Shown one piece after another: positions 21,104-32,570 of a stretch of DNA of 64,000 nt. Each line of letters begins with the position of its first letter. The first letter of the stretch is position 1. Both the position numbers and the translations under genes were made by a program. Below the pieces are notes generated by a model that made no database searches, was not told where the DNA came from, and saw nothing but the letters and a program-made list of their open reading frames with translations. The stretch comes from Viridothelium virens (Eukaryota > Ascomycota > Dothideomycetes > Trypetheliales > Trypetheliaceae): the NCBI GenBank assembly GCA_010094025.1, contig ML991795.1, forward strand, positions 284,564 through 348,563. The letters run 5' to 3'.

Positions 21104-21655
21104 ATCGTAGAGGAGCTGCTCCTCGGACGAAGTTCGGAGAGCAAATGCTCTGTTAATGGGAGGCTAGAATGCGCAAAGAGTGATTCAGGGAAGCGGCTTC
21201 TACGAGGTCAACAACGATGCGAAAAATTGCATCTGCTGGCCTGGATGTGCTTGAAAACGCATAAGACGAAGACCGAATCAACCAGCGATGTTCCACTGGA
21301 GTGGAGACATCATTCGCGCGATCACGTGCGGGGTCTTAGCGGAAGTGCGCGGCGTGACTTTCAACTTTACGATTTTGTATCTCTGGTGATCAAGCTGATG
21401 GCGACGGCGACGTCCGCATTGTTCTCCTTTAACCCGCAGACGCCTCTGCAGCAGACAACACATATGCCAATCCCGCGTCGGCGGAGTTTCTCCAAGAATG
21501 TGGTTGTGCACTCGTCTTTCTAACGAGCTCTATTCCCTGTCCTCGGAGCAGAAGCTGTCGCTATCCCAGGCACCCCCCACCCTCTACCTCTCTTCCCCAA
21601 AGAACCATACTGAAGAACAAATTGGAGTTTACATACTACGACCATTACAATTTTC
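21104..21655. other. Spacer with one 144-codon open frame of doubtful status
   Basis: The plus-strand frame 21089-21523 overlaps the start of the F-box gene and has no recognisable family. Nothing else is seen. This region should include the F-box gene's promoter. Confidence 0.35.
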
Positions 21656-22480
21656 CTAAGTTTCTCGGTGGGTCAAATTGTATATCTCTTGAATGACCTG
21701 CTTGGACACGTGCTGCTTCCTCTGCCAGCGTATGGCCATTGTGTGCGTCACCAGGTTTTTGATTTCTCGCCCGTCGAGTGCAAAGTCTTCTCCAAGTTCT
21801 TCGCAGAATGAGTCGATGTTGCATTCTGCCAAGAGCTGTTCTTTTTTCATCAGCTGTGCTTTCCATAGCTTCGCTCTGTCTTTCGAATTCAGTGGCCGAT
21901 AGTGGAGTGTGACGACCCTTGAGTTGACAGCCTCGTCGAACTCTGTCGCATGATTCGTCGTTAAAAATAGGACACCTGAAAAGTACTCGAGATGCCTCAG
22001 GAAGATAGACACCATGATGTTATGATACGAGTTTACAGTGACACCGCCGGTAGATCTTTTGCTAAGCATGGCATCTGCTTCATCGATAAGCACTGTTGCC
22101 GAACCCTTCAAGGAAAGCTCGAGGAGAGCTTGAAGATTCCGATCGACTTCATCCGGACGATAACCAAGGTTGCCGAAAGAAATCCGCATCAGCGGTTTCT
22201 TGCATTCTTCCGCCATCAGTTCTGTCACAGTTATTAATGCATACAGAGCAAATATAGAGCGAATCAGGATACTCACCAGCCGTGAGAGTCTTTCCACATC
22301 CTGGCGGTCCACACAGAAGAAATACCAAGCCTTCTCCTTTTCCTCGGATTACTGAGATATAAGCTACGGTAGCCTTCGTAAGGCTAGCCTCCATCTGGCT
22401 GCCCATATATGAGGTAGTGTAGTATACGATATCCATACTCCGTACATGTTGAACCACAATATTCGACAGTACCTCAGTCC
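21656..22480 (-). pseudogene. N-terminally truncated AAA+ ATPase (fungal BCS1/Spo7-neighbour type fold uncertain)
   Basis: Two exons can be read: about 22480-22277 and 22221-21656, with a 55-nt intron at 22222-22276. The first ends with Walker A GPPGCGKTLTA, and joining gives ELMAEECKKPLMRISFGNLG. Further on are Walker B TVLIDEADAMLSKR, a second region of homology VFLTTNHATEFDEAV-like (printed as GVLFLTTNHATEFDEAV), and the helical lid TMAIRWQRKQH. This is the C-terminal ATPase domain of a large fungal AAA+ family whose members normally carry several hundred residues N-terminal to the P-loop. Only about 40 plausible residues precede it here and no upstream exon is evident, so I call it truncated. 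The ATPase core itself has no stop. Confidence 0.65.
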
Positions 22481-23026
22481 TGGATTAAAACCTAACACCA
22501 CTATTGTATGAGCCTCCGGTCCAATTTATCTGCACCCCGACTTTTGACGACGTCAATACTGACAACAAATCTTCGCAGTGATCAAAGTAGAAGTATCGCA
22601 TGGTGGACAGAATCCTAGAGTGGCCTTTCGTGCAAACTCAAAGCATACGCCGGAGCGACTATCCTTAATTTGTGCTGCTCTTGCTCTCTCTGAAGTAGAT
22701 ACAGTTACCGCTGATGTGCGCGGCGTATCATTCGATCTTTGCGCTACTGTAATGTGGGAGCTTTCTCGAACGCGCCGAAGAAGGAGAGCTGAACGTAGAA
22801 ATGCTCTTGGCTATGCGGTAGATTTAAGCATCAGAAAGATATCGTATCTTCTGACTCACTTTTATCCATTGCTCTAAACTTCTTCCACAATGCATTTCAG
22901 CATCTTAGCCCGCATTGTTCTCATACTGTGTGTGCTATTCCATTTCATCGCAGCATTACACCCAATAGCCTGAGAGTTTCGTATTCCAATGTAATCTTAC
23001 CGTTTGCTACTATTAGAAATTCTAGA
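22481..23026. other. No supportable gene
   Basis: A 99-codon frame at 22578-22877 has no recognisable features. The rest is AT-rich and without long frames. Confidence 0.4.
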
Positions 23027-23658
23027 GGATAACCATTATTTGTTCTCCCAGCGGAGAAGAGATTATCGTCAACTCAAGTAAAACGCTTAGCTTTGACAAG
23101 ACCAACAGTGTGGGTACGCTGGATGCCACTCTCACTCTCAACGACGGTTCTCTTGTTTCGATAGTCAATACAAGAAGCTCGTTAATGCTTGTTGAAGGCC
23201 AGCACGACTCTACAGCCTCTATTCCGAAAAAGTCCACTTCATCGACAGGGACAAACTCCACTGTCAATAGTATCTCTGCTAACTCCACTCGACCGTCAAA
23301 CTCGTCCAGCTCGACGTCGAACACAGCAACCACCAGTCAGATTAGGCTAACGCAGAAAAAAGGCACTACATCGTCTTCCGCCTCTACAACCTCGTCTCTC
23401 AATCAAAAAAATGACTCTACCTCTACCTCTACCTCTACCGACCCCGATTCTACGCATAGTAATCTTGCTGCTGTTGTAACAGGTTATGCTGTTAATGTCC
23501 TTTTCTTTTCATCAGAACAGAGGAAGCGAGACATCGGAAAGTCTGACGAGTATGATACACTGGTCGTTGCAAGGAAACTAGTGCGCGCGCTCGTCGCCTG
23601 TGACTCTGCCTGTTGCCTAGGAGTTTATCCTCGATTGTCGCCCAGCGAGGCGTCATGA
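23027..23658 (+). pseudogene. Fragment of a Ser/Thr-rich, probably extracellular protein
   Basis: The frame is open from just after a TAG near 23025 and reads ICSPSGEEIIVNSSKTLSFD then VGTLDATLTLNDGSLVSIVN, which looks like a folded beta-rich segment. A Ser/Thr/Asn-rich stretch with an STSTSTS run follows, then a possible hydrophobic segment LAAVVTGYAVNVLFF. There is no signal peptide or convincing start upstream. The Ser/Thr-rich region implies O-glycosylation and an outside location if expressed. I interpret it as a gene missing its 5' end. Confidence 0.35.
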
Positions 23659-25176
23659 ACTGATTTGAGGGGAGCTAAATATGGATGGGTCCAAAAGTAC
23701 GGTTTGCTCTTCTTCAGGATTAGGCTTGATTCCCACATCAGACTGCGCCCTGTGCCCTCGGCGCTTGTCTTATGCTTCCTTACTTATTTTCTTTCCATCA
23801 CCGTTCTCATAGTATAAGTCCTGGCACAAAAAATTTCTGATGACCTGTCACAGCCCAAAAACAGCGCCTCCTTCCACTGCATATCGCGATTATACATAAG
23901 CGCTCTTCGAAAATTCCATAATTCCATCATGGCTGCCTCGGAAGCAGACCATAACGACAGTAAAAATTCAACCACGGACGTGGCCCCGGAATCCGACCAA
24001 GCGATAATGAAGGGCGAGGATCATGACGTTAAAATGCAGCAGCCAGTGCAGATGCTGAGGGCCAAGAAACTGCGGAAAGCGACCCGAAAATCATTGCTTG
24101 GGACCCGGATGACCCAGATCCTCCCCGTCGTACATTCCTATCGTCCTGGCAAGGACAAGCGAAGGCAGAAAACTCTTGCATACAATTCACTTGAACTTCA
24201 CCCTCCTGATCTAATAAGCAATTTGTGTTCTTGCGATTACACTAAGTCAACTGTTTACGGCGCCGGATATAGTATCGCGGTCTTGCCAGTCGAAGAAGCT
24301 ATATCGAGATGGTAAGATCCAAATACCAAACGTTTGAAGGCTATGGTCTACTGGATAGTCTTCTTTATTGGCTGTAAAACCTTCTTCTTCGTATACCGTC
24401 TACTTCTTATCCAGTAACGTTTGCGTAGGTTTGCTACCTTTCCTTTGTTGCTTTGTCGCCTTGATATGGACCGTGAGTTCTATCAACGTTCGTAGGAGAC
24501 TGCTCACGCACTTATTCTTTGTCGTGGAAAATATCTTCCGCAAACACTCGCACCAAACAGTAATCACCCTCACCTGTAGATGCTAATGTTTCTTGTTGAT
24601 TATTTGCCATGCACTGTGATGTGCTGTTTGCTATGAGCAAAGGTAGATGGATTGATATGATAGCATGTAATACTTCTCAGTTACATATAGTACCTTTGGT
24701 TCTCTTTAGTAAACAAGAAGCAGTCATTTCCTAATATCCGTCACTTTCTGCGCAGTCATCGTTGCCAGATTGCTTTCCCGCAATATGAATTCCAAGCTGT
24801 CAACCGGTAGTGCCATGGTTTTCAAGCTACGCTCTTCCACCGAGTTCTCTCTGAATACAAAGGATGAAAAAGTGCACAATGTATTTTCGACTTCTTATCG
24901 GCATGCTTTGCCGTTACACTTTCTGTTTTCGTCTCGATTCCTGTTTTCGTCACAACTTACATTCCCAATACTTCCGTTTCCATGCCAACTCATAACTCGG
25001 AATCTTTCAAAGATTTTCAGCTGCGAACGTCATTTCAAGTGTTTGAATTCGGATATTTATTTCCAGATACCTTTACCAGGTACTTTACTATTCTCTGAAT
25101 TCAACCCACTGCTTGTTGAGCTCAACTCATTACTATTACAGCCAAGCTTCCACTTCCACAGAGAGAAGACGAGGAA
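23659..25176. other. Mostly non-coding; one unassigned 128-codon frame
   Basis: ATG at 23929 opens a Lys/Asp-rich frame to 24315 with no recognised domain. The frame at 24770-25219 overlaps the protease gene's leader and is probably fortuitous. A short direct repeat of CTGTTTTCGTC occurs near 24920-24955. Confidence 0.35.
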
Positions 25177-26884
25177 ATGGACAGAAGACTTCCTTATCGT
25201 CGTGGCTTGCCTTTGCTAAAACCTCTACCCTTGAGAGCTGCAATGGTGACAGATGATCTCGCACTCATGGGAAGAGATACGCAAAACGAGCTGACCACGA
25301 AAATTGCCGGAATTCTCAGAGAAGGTCATGTTTACTTCCACTCTGCCTGTTTCGCACGTCGATATCATGCCGATGATACCGACCGGGAGTCTGAGGACGT
25401 GACCTTTTTCATCGAAAGCGACTTGGAGAAGAGTTCGATTGAAAGTTGGGAACTGGCAGTCAGGTCAATTCGGGAGCTGCTTGATACAACCCATTTGCAA
25501 CAGATCTGGGTCGAGATTATCGATTTTCGGAGCCAGGCTAGATCGTCTTTCGCCATCACTAAAGAGCTCTTCCCAAGTGATCAAGTAGAGTCACTTTACA
25601 CTTCAGCGCGGCTTTATCTTAAGGCTTTGGGGATGAGATGGACAACAATAACGCTCCTGGATCGGGGTAGCAACTCCTCAGACCTTCATCCGAAGTTTCT
25701 TGTCACAGCCTTGGATGCACAAAATCAAAAATGGTGGGATGAGGCTTTACCCAGGCTACAACAGATGTGTCTTGATGTTTCGCCAAAGTTGGAGGTGGAA
25801 CTACTACAAGGAGCTGTCTCCTATGCCCATGGGCAAGATGATATGTCTCTGCACAGCCTAGACTTTGGAAAGACTCTCCAGTTGGGTGGCAGTATCAGCG
25901 CCAAAGGGTCTACTGGTAGCGGTTCCATCGGCGCAGCTATAAAGCTTCGTATTGGTCAGGACCCACCAGCAACGTTTGTACTCACCAATCACCATGTCAC
26001 CACACAAGCCAAAGACAGCAAGAGTGAGTACATAACTTTCTGCCCTGACCCACACTTTTAAAGATTAACGATACATAGGTTCCCAAGACCATTATTCGAT
26101 TCGCAGCCCAAGCGATCGCGACGTTCTTCTCTACCGAGATGCCTTGATGGATGATATCGCGACCTATAAGAAAGAAAGAGATCATAGGGCAGCATTGCAT
26201 AACGCAAAGGCAGAAATGGTACAGCGCATGAGGAGCTATATCGCCGTTTATGAGGACAAGTTGAGCAAGATTCCTGCTGACGATAACGCAAGACATATTG
26301 GGAACCTATTTGCATCTAGGCAGGATCTTTCTGGTGGCTGGATTGTTGATTGGTCGCTTACCAGATTGGACGATGACCGCTCAATGATCAATGAGGTGCC
26401 TCAAGTGATTGAGAGGGCTACAACAAGCAAAACCCTCCAAAACGCAAATTCATCCCCAACAGAGAGCATTACTACCTGGTCCGACAAGATGGATTTCCGA
26501 GGATGCAGAGTTGTTAAGAGAGGCAGAACGACAGGATGGACTGTCGGGATTGTTAACATGTACAAGACTTTTGTTATGGATGATGCGGGACGATTTGCTG
26601 TACATGAGACTAACCAAAACGGTAAAGTATTGGAGGGGAACGCATGGCCAATCTGTTCCACTGCACTACTACATGATGTGAGGCCATTTATGGCTGAAGG
26701 TGATTCAGGATCCATCATCATTCAGACAGAGAATAACGCTTCCACTGAAGGGGAAGTAGGGACGATGATTGGATTAGGATTTGGAGTCAATCACGACTTC
26801 GGACTCATGTCGCCGCTGAGTGCTGTCTTCGCAGATATCGAGGAGAAAGTGGATGGAGTGATCATTGAGCCACGCAAGCTTTAA
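25177..26884 (+). CDS. Trypsin-like serine protease-domain protein with fungal-specific N-terminal domain, 550 aa
   Basis: Two exons, 25177-26023 and 26079-26884 (55-nt intron), give 550 aa. Residues about 1-240 form a mixed alpha/beta domain that I cannot name (SIESWELAVRSIRELLD, then LKALGMRWTTITLLDRG). The C-terminal half looks like a chymotrypsin-fold protease. The candidate triad is His in FVLTNHHV (near residue 273), Asp in SDRDVLLYRD just after the intron, and Ser in AEGDSGSIII near 510. A helical insert of about 60 residues follows the Asp. There is no signal peptide, so it is likely cytosolic. The stop TAA at 26882-26884 overlaps the edge of the inverted element at 26883. The gene is intact while most neighbours are broken. 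Its context among STAND genes suggests, but does not show, a role in non-self response. Confidence 0.7.
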
Positions 26885-26948
26885 AGTGTCCGGGCAACCC
26901 CCAGCAATTTTTCCGCGCTAGCGAGTGGACACTTTTCTCGCATGACTG
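26883..26948 (-). mobile_element. Short element with TIRs AAAGTGTCCG/GTGGACACTTT, copy 2 (inverted relative to 15944-16010)
   Basis: The reverse complement of copy 1 matches here with about five differences (for example CCCGCGCC versus TCCGCGCT), mostly C/T transitions. It abuts the protease stop codon. The two copies bracket about 10.9 kb in inverted orientation. Confidence 0.65.
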
Positions 26949-27230
26949 TCAGAATATGACATGGCCTGTGAGGTAGCGCCTGCCGCTGAGGGGTACCCAG
27001 AACGCTATGCTCGTCATTACACAGATCTTCCTGTTGACTGTCGATGATCTTTATACTTCTCTGCAATGTGTGGCTACACTAGCATCATCATAGTCTACTA
27101 TATGGAGACTGAGACTTCACTGAATTATTGAAATTTCACAGATTCTCCCATATGAAATCAACCTACAATCCGGCCAGATATGACAAAAGATAGTCTATCT
27201 TTTGTGCTAGTACTGCATTACACATGCAGT
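26949..27230. other. Short non-coding stretch
   Basis: AT-rich sequence without a supportable gene. It includes a palindromic-looking AAAAGATAGTCTATCTTTTG at about 27184-27203, a perfect short inverted repeat. Confidence 0.4.
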
Positions 27231-28110
27231 CTAAAACCTCCGTGACGTCCATGGGTGTAACGAACCTCCATACAAAGGTCCGCGGAAGAATTGAGTGCCT
27301 ATAGCTAAATATACGACGGCGACGTGGTTTGCAGAGCTTGTTCCGGTACAGGACTTGGGGTTCGATGAGCTTGAGCTGCTTGACGAGTTCGAAGACGACT
27401 CAGTTATAGAACCCGAATGACTAAACGTATCTGACTTTGTGTTATCTTTCGTCATATCCTGTGTCTCAGACTTAGGATCCTCCATCAAGTTATCCACGCA
27501 GTCAGTTGGATTATTGTTGATGTCATTTTCAATGTCATCGAGATCTTTTGCTACATGGATGAGGCTCTTCACAATGTCTGTTATAGGACTCAAGAGGCCT
27601 CTCTTTCCCGTTCACTTTGATCCGCACTCTGGATCCGAACTCTTTCCCCTAGCTCCGATGTAAGATTCTCAAGGCTTTGATGGTTGGTTTTGATCTTACT
27701 GAGCGTATCATCCTGAAGTGGTGTTGGCTTGCTCTTCTAAGAATTGAAAACAGGAAGAAGTCCAAGGACCTCGGATGAGACAGTGGAAATAATGCTTGAA
27801 GAATCGAAAGTGTCCAGCGTCGTCGTAGCGGGTAGAAGTGGTGTAGACGTTAATTTTTGCCCACCGGTGATGATCGGGACCAGTTCTGTAGAGTCTGACG
27901 TAACACCAGTGGTTATGGATATTCCTAGGGACCCCAGGAGTACAGAGGAGCTTGAGAAGAAAGGGTTGCTTACAATGGACGTGAAAAATGTGTTTTAATT
28001 TTTAGAGCTGGTGCTTCTTGTGGTTGAGACGCCTGACGATGAGGCAGTAGTGTCATTCGATAAATGAGTGATTGTCGAGAATGCCCCGTTTCCAGTCAGA
28101 CTACAGCAGC
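27231..28110 (-). pseudogene. Degenerate Ser/Thr-rich protein gene
   Basis: On the minus strand, Ser/Thr-rich coding-like sequence runs in pieces: from about 28110 (STITHLSNDTTASSSGVSTT), a TAA near 28003, then the same frame continuing NTFFTSIVSNPFFSSSSVLL and VLLGSLGISITTGVTSDSTE down to about 27738. After frame changes a segment with coiled-coil character (LSKIKTNHQSLENLTSELGE) and a poly-Ser tract (SSSNSSSSSSSS, near 27390) follow, ending at TGA 27231. The first stop fits CAA to TAA. The composition suggests a former wall or surface protein. It is similar in style, but not demonstrably homologous, to the fragment at 23027-23658. Confidence 0.4.
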
Positions 28111-28162
28111 AAGATTACGATCGACCATGACTTGGCGGCCACTGATGATCTAGCTTTCTGTC

Positions 28163-28630
28163 TCAATGTCTGTCAGGACTTCCACTTGAAGCTTTATCCG
28201 ACTGTTCCGGCTTATCTCTTTTCTCATCTGACCTCTCATCTTCCTCGCCTTCTCTAATTGCCCCGGGGGCACGAGAGCCAGCCAACGAGCCTTGCCACAG
28301 AAATATTCCCGAACCCGCAAGGACCAAGCCCAGCAAGCCTCGCAAGAACCATTTCCCCGTTTCTCCGAATTCGTAAATCCAGCCAGCCAACCATCGCATT
28401 ACAGGTGTAACCAGCTGCTTCCTTTCTGTCTCTAGATCGGGATTTAGTGTGTACAGCAAACCCAGCAAAGACACGAGGATAAGTGTCAGGAGGACAACGG
28501 TGAGGATTTGAATGGCGGCTAGGAGAATCGCAATGTTCTTGATCGTCGAGAGAACTTCGTACGCCGCGGCAACGAGCGGAGTTACCTGCTCAAAGGCCGC
28601 ATTGATCTCGCGCGAATAAGGTATTCCCAT
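28163..28630 (-). CDS. Small membrane protein, 155 aa, with N-myristoylation-type N terminus
   Basis: One exon from ATG at 28630. The start MGIPYSRE has Gly2 and Ser6, the classic N-myristoylation pattern. Residues 8-32 form an amphipathic helix (INAAFEQVTPLVAAAYEVL), residues 33-60 a long hydrophobic helix pair (IAILLAAIQILTVVLLTLIL then SLLGLLYTL), and a second hydrophobic segment lies at about 95-112 (FLRGLLGLVLAGSGIFLW). The C-terminal 40 residues are charged and hydrophilic. I believe similar small proteins occur in other Pezizomycotina, but I know no function. It is complete, unlike the Ser/Thr-rich gene just downstream on the same strand. Confidence 0.6.
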   Translation of the reverse strand: MGIPYSREINAAFEQVTPLVAAAYEVLSTIKNIAILLAAIQILTVVLLTLILVSLLGLLYTLNPDLETERKQLVTPVMRWLAGWIYEFGETGKWFLRGLLGLVLAGSGIFLWQGSLAGSRAPGAIREGEEDERSDEKRDKPEQSDKASSGSPDRH

Positions 28631-29919
28631 TGCGATTGTGAAGATAGTAGTGTCAAGGCAGACTCAGCCCTTTGTCATGTGCATTGGACGTTGATTCCAT
28701 GCTTGACATAGCATCAATCACTATCTTAAGGGACTCGGACGGCGATGGTTAGGTTCGATGTCGTAAGTGGCGTACATGGAGGGTAGCGCACGGTGGCACT
28801 CTGATCAATACCTCTTACTGGGGGCCGCCTTCGGTCTCGATCGCTCTTTCGGCAACTTCACCAATTCCAGGGCAGGACTCCTATCCAACGAATACAATCT
28901 GACTTCTCTACTCTAGCCAAGTTGATCGTCACAAGGCTTTGGGCGATCTTGCCTTTGAGTGCTTGGTAATGCATGACATGCTACGCCGTAGACACGACCT
29001 AAGTGGACGTGGACATAGAGTACTCGATGGAGCACCACTGTGACTGAAGTTGCCCGACTGCCTCATGAACGGTATCACTGTGTTCCCTCGGCAACGACTG
29101 CGAAGTTGATTTTATGCACGAATCTCTGAACGAACCTATCTAACCTTGCCACCCTGCATGAAGGGATGTTTTCTTTACCTCAACCGAGGCAGTATCTTTT
29201 TTCCACGCATACCTCTTTGCAGGCGCTCAACTCTAGGCCTCTTCGATCTCTGAACGTCTCATACGAAAGCCATCGATGGAAGACGAAACATGAGACCTGG
29301 CAAGGGCAGAGTGATCAAATCAACCAGACCGCTGTCCACTCTAGGAAGTGACATGGAAGGGCAGCGAGCGAACATCTCCAAAGAGCACCTATCCAAGGAT
29401 TTGAGCGGTTTAAACTCGATATCTTCAATTCATTTATCATACTTTTCAAGTACATGGCACATTCTGGCCAACTGATCGAGCGTGTCAAAGAAACGAAACT
29501 TGTAGTTGTTCGAAGCAGATCTCTATGCTTCGCATCTCGTGTCCTAATCCTAATTAGTCCCAGCATCTAACCTAACCAAGGAAGGCGGTACGATATTCTC
29601 TGTGCTCGAAGATACTTCGAAGGTATCGCGAGATTCTTCCGAGGACGTTCTCCCTATTGCTGTGCCGCCCCCTCTCCGGCATTGGCATGTCAGCATTGTC
29701 GAAAGATTAGGCTAAAGAGGCAGATCCATAACAATCCCTTCTGAACTTGATGCTAATGCTCAGCGGTGACAGCTTATGTGCCTTGGCGGCCTTCCTTCAT
29801 ACGGCTCCCGTGAAAACGCTTACTTCTATATACCATCCACGCATTGTGTAGCTGTATAAGCTGCGGTCCTCATCGTCCATCATTTTCGTTCATTCCCATT
29901 TAGTCCGCTCAATCTCATC
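28631..29919. other. Intergenic region; no gene seen
   Basis: Only frames of about 60-80 codons occur. It separates the small membrane protein (-) and the transporter (+), so both promoters should be here. A pyrimidine-rich leader precedes ATG 29920. Confidence 0.5.
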
Positions 29920-31624
29920 ATGTCTACCTTCAAAGACCCCCAAAAATTGCATATCCTCCACAACCCCCCCTCGGAGCCGCCGACTCTGGGTGCCCTCAAT
30001 ATCAATTCTAAAGCACGTGATGAAGCCTTGGATTTCCTCGAAAACCATCGCGATGAATCCAGGGCGGCCCTTGCTTTTGATGAGGCGTACATGGCCCAGT
30101 TGAAATGGAAAATCGATTGGAGATTTCTACCGCTCGGCTTTGTAGTCATTACCTTCAACATCATTGATAAGGTCTTATTGAACGTATGTGCCCTTGTCAT
30201 TTGGAGCTGTGTCGCGTGGATTCAGATAACTTTGATGTAGTACGGAAACGTCATGGGGCTCTCCCAGGATCTATATCTCAAAGGCAATGACTTTACAAAC
30301 GCCTCGACCTCTTTTTATATTGCCAACGCCGTCTTCGCAGTCTTCAACGGTAGGATCTCGGGTGACTGTCAGCTATTACGACTATATTACTGACTTTCTC
30401 CAGTCTTTCTACTCCAAAGATTACCAGTCGCGAAGTGGCTAGCGGCTTCTCTTGGTATCTGGTCCATCGCCACGTGCTGTACAGCTGCCGTCCATGATTA
30501 TCGCGGTTTGCTGGCTGTTCGAATCATTGCTGGCGCCATAGAATCCACGGTACCCCCAGCCTTGATGCTCCTAACCGCTCAGTGGTATACGAGATCAGAA
30601 CAAGCATCCCGGTACAGTCTCTGGTTCCTGGGCACAGGCTTGGGCCAAACCATTGGCGGCTTCGTCTCTTGGGCCTTTCAGCACGTTAGCAAAACCGCCC
30701 CTCTCGCTGGATGGCGGATTATGTATGTCTTGCAAATTGACCACATGACTGAAGGTTTACAAAATCAGGTTTCTGACCCTCGGCCTTTGCACATTTGTCT
30801 TCGCACTCGTCTTGCTCCTCTTGCTTCCAGACACGCCAATGCAGGCCCGCTTTCTCATGAACCAGGAAAAAGTGGCTCTCATTGAGCACGTGAAGGTCAA
30901 TCAGACTGGTATTGAGGGTAAAATCTTCATTCCGCAGCAGTTGATTGAAGCGGTCTTGGATGTTCAGATATGGATCTTCTTCGTTGCATTCATGCTCGGT
31001 GGCACGGGTAGTGGCGCAATCACTGTTTACTCCTCAACCCTCCTCACGCACCTTGGCTACAGCTCGAAGCGTTCAGCTCTACTGCTTATGGCCACCGGGC
31101 CCATGACCATCATTGGTTCCCTATTTACGGGCTATGGTGTCCGTTATTTTGGCAATCGCTGGGCCTTTATTAATATTGTCATGATCATTGCCGTGCTTGG
31201 CGCGGCGCTGCTGGCTTTTCCAAGAGGCGATCAATCCGCTTGTGGCTTCGCCGGCATCTTACTTGCCGACATTCTGATTGGACAGACACCTGTCATTTAT
31301 CAATGGCTTCAGGCGAATGTTGCTGGCCATACCAAACGTGCCTACAGTGCGGCAATGCTACAGGTAGCGTTCGCACTTGGCAGCATCATCGGTCCTCAAA
31401 CTTTCCAGGCTCGGGACGCACCGAATTACAAGCCCGCCAAGATCGCCTTTATGTGCTTCCTAGCGACGGAAGTTGTTCTCATCACGATGTTACGAATTTA
31501 TTACGGCTGGTGCAACCAACATCGAGACAAGCGGTCTCAGCCAGCAACCGCGGATATCGCAGACGCAGCCGCCTTCGCGGGATTGACCGACAAGCAGAAT
31601 CCCACATTCCGTTACGTGTATTGA
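29920..31624 (+). CDS. MFS transporter, allantoate permease (Dal5)-like anion:cation symporter family, 515 aa
   Basis: Four exons: 29920-30183, 30241-30349, 30404-30722 and 30769-31624. All joins keep frame and give 515 aa. After a hydrophilic N terminus the first helix reads WRFLPLGFVVITFNIIDKV, followed by YGNVMGLSQDLYLKGNDFTN, a hallmark of the fungal ACS family (usually NAR/NAK...GL..DL). Further helices include LLAVRIIAGAIESTVPPALM with a WY.R.EQ motif (TAQWYTRSEQASR) after it, and the C-terminal half GSLFTGYGVRYFGNR. Such carriers import small organic acids, vitamins or ureides at the plasma membrane; the substrate cannot be told from sequence. Its neighbour is an O-methyltransferase on the same strand. 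Confidence 0.85.
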
Positions 31625-32570
31625 GAATAGAATGATTGAAATCTTTGCGTCTTCTTCGAGTTAAGTTTTCGCACCTTCTCTCACTTGGATACTGGCACAT
31701 GGGCAGGCTGAGACTACCCGATCACTTCCAAGGTAATTATATGCCAGGGTCTCCGATCCATCATGCAAATAAATCCTGGGGACGATTCGCGTGACGACGT
31801 ACACGTATGGAAGTAATGAATAGTTCTAGTCAGGTACACATCTTCGGACTGCTTTGGCGAGCTGTGCAATCAATTTCAGAAGAGTGAAATGAGTCCAGAG
31901 ATTATCCGAGGGAAGTGACTGCACCTTGCCGGTGGCCATCTCAGATTCCCACCGATATTACTAGCTCTCAAGGTGGGCTTGCACCAAGAGCGGCACAGCA
32001 GATCCGGCTGCCCGAGCCTCGGTCTTGTGTGTAAAGCATCTCTGCGAATCCTGTAACAAAGTGGAGCACCAGGGGAGGTGCGTAATCTCAAGGATCAGGT
32101 ATCTCCACTCTGATAAGGTGGCATCATTGCGAATTTTGTACGATGCATCATACTGTCCATTTGACTGTGGCTTCGCCGATTTAAACAACTTAGACTCTGT
32201 CCCCTTATCGTTGTCCTTGTAGAGATCGAATACCCATATTAAGTTCGATAGACTTTCTCTTAAGCAGTAGGCCATGCGACTGATAGCTACGATACATGTA
32301 TTGATCATCTAACATCTCGATATTACGCTAAGAAATTGCCATATGTTTTACTTTACCTGACGTAGATCAACATCACCCCACTCTCCACAGCACAGGTCAT
32401 TATTCTATCCGGAAGAATGTGTCCGCTAGCCAATTTACCTTAGAATATACTAACTTATCTGCCCAGTACTCGCTTGTGAAGCTCCTTAACACTGAGGGTC
32501 GACCCAACCTATTTACGAGATTTATGTTGAATCAGTAGATGAAAGACTAAAGACTCACGATTCTTGAATT
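31625..32570. other. Intergenic region upstream of the O-methyltransferase
   Basis: No supportable gene; short frames on the minus strand at 31876-32308 are fortuitous in appearance. The promoter of the methyltransferase is expected near 32300-32570. Confidence 0.5.

Noticed and set aside
15944-26948. The inverted elements as ends of a giant captain-carrying mobile element (Starship type)
   Set aside because: No DUF3435/tyrosine-recombinase captain gene is seen at either end, and each short copy has its own terminal repeats.
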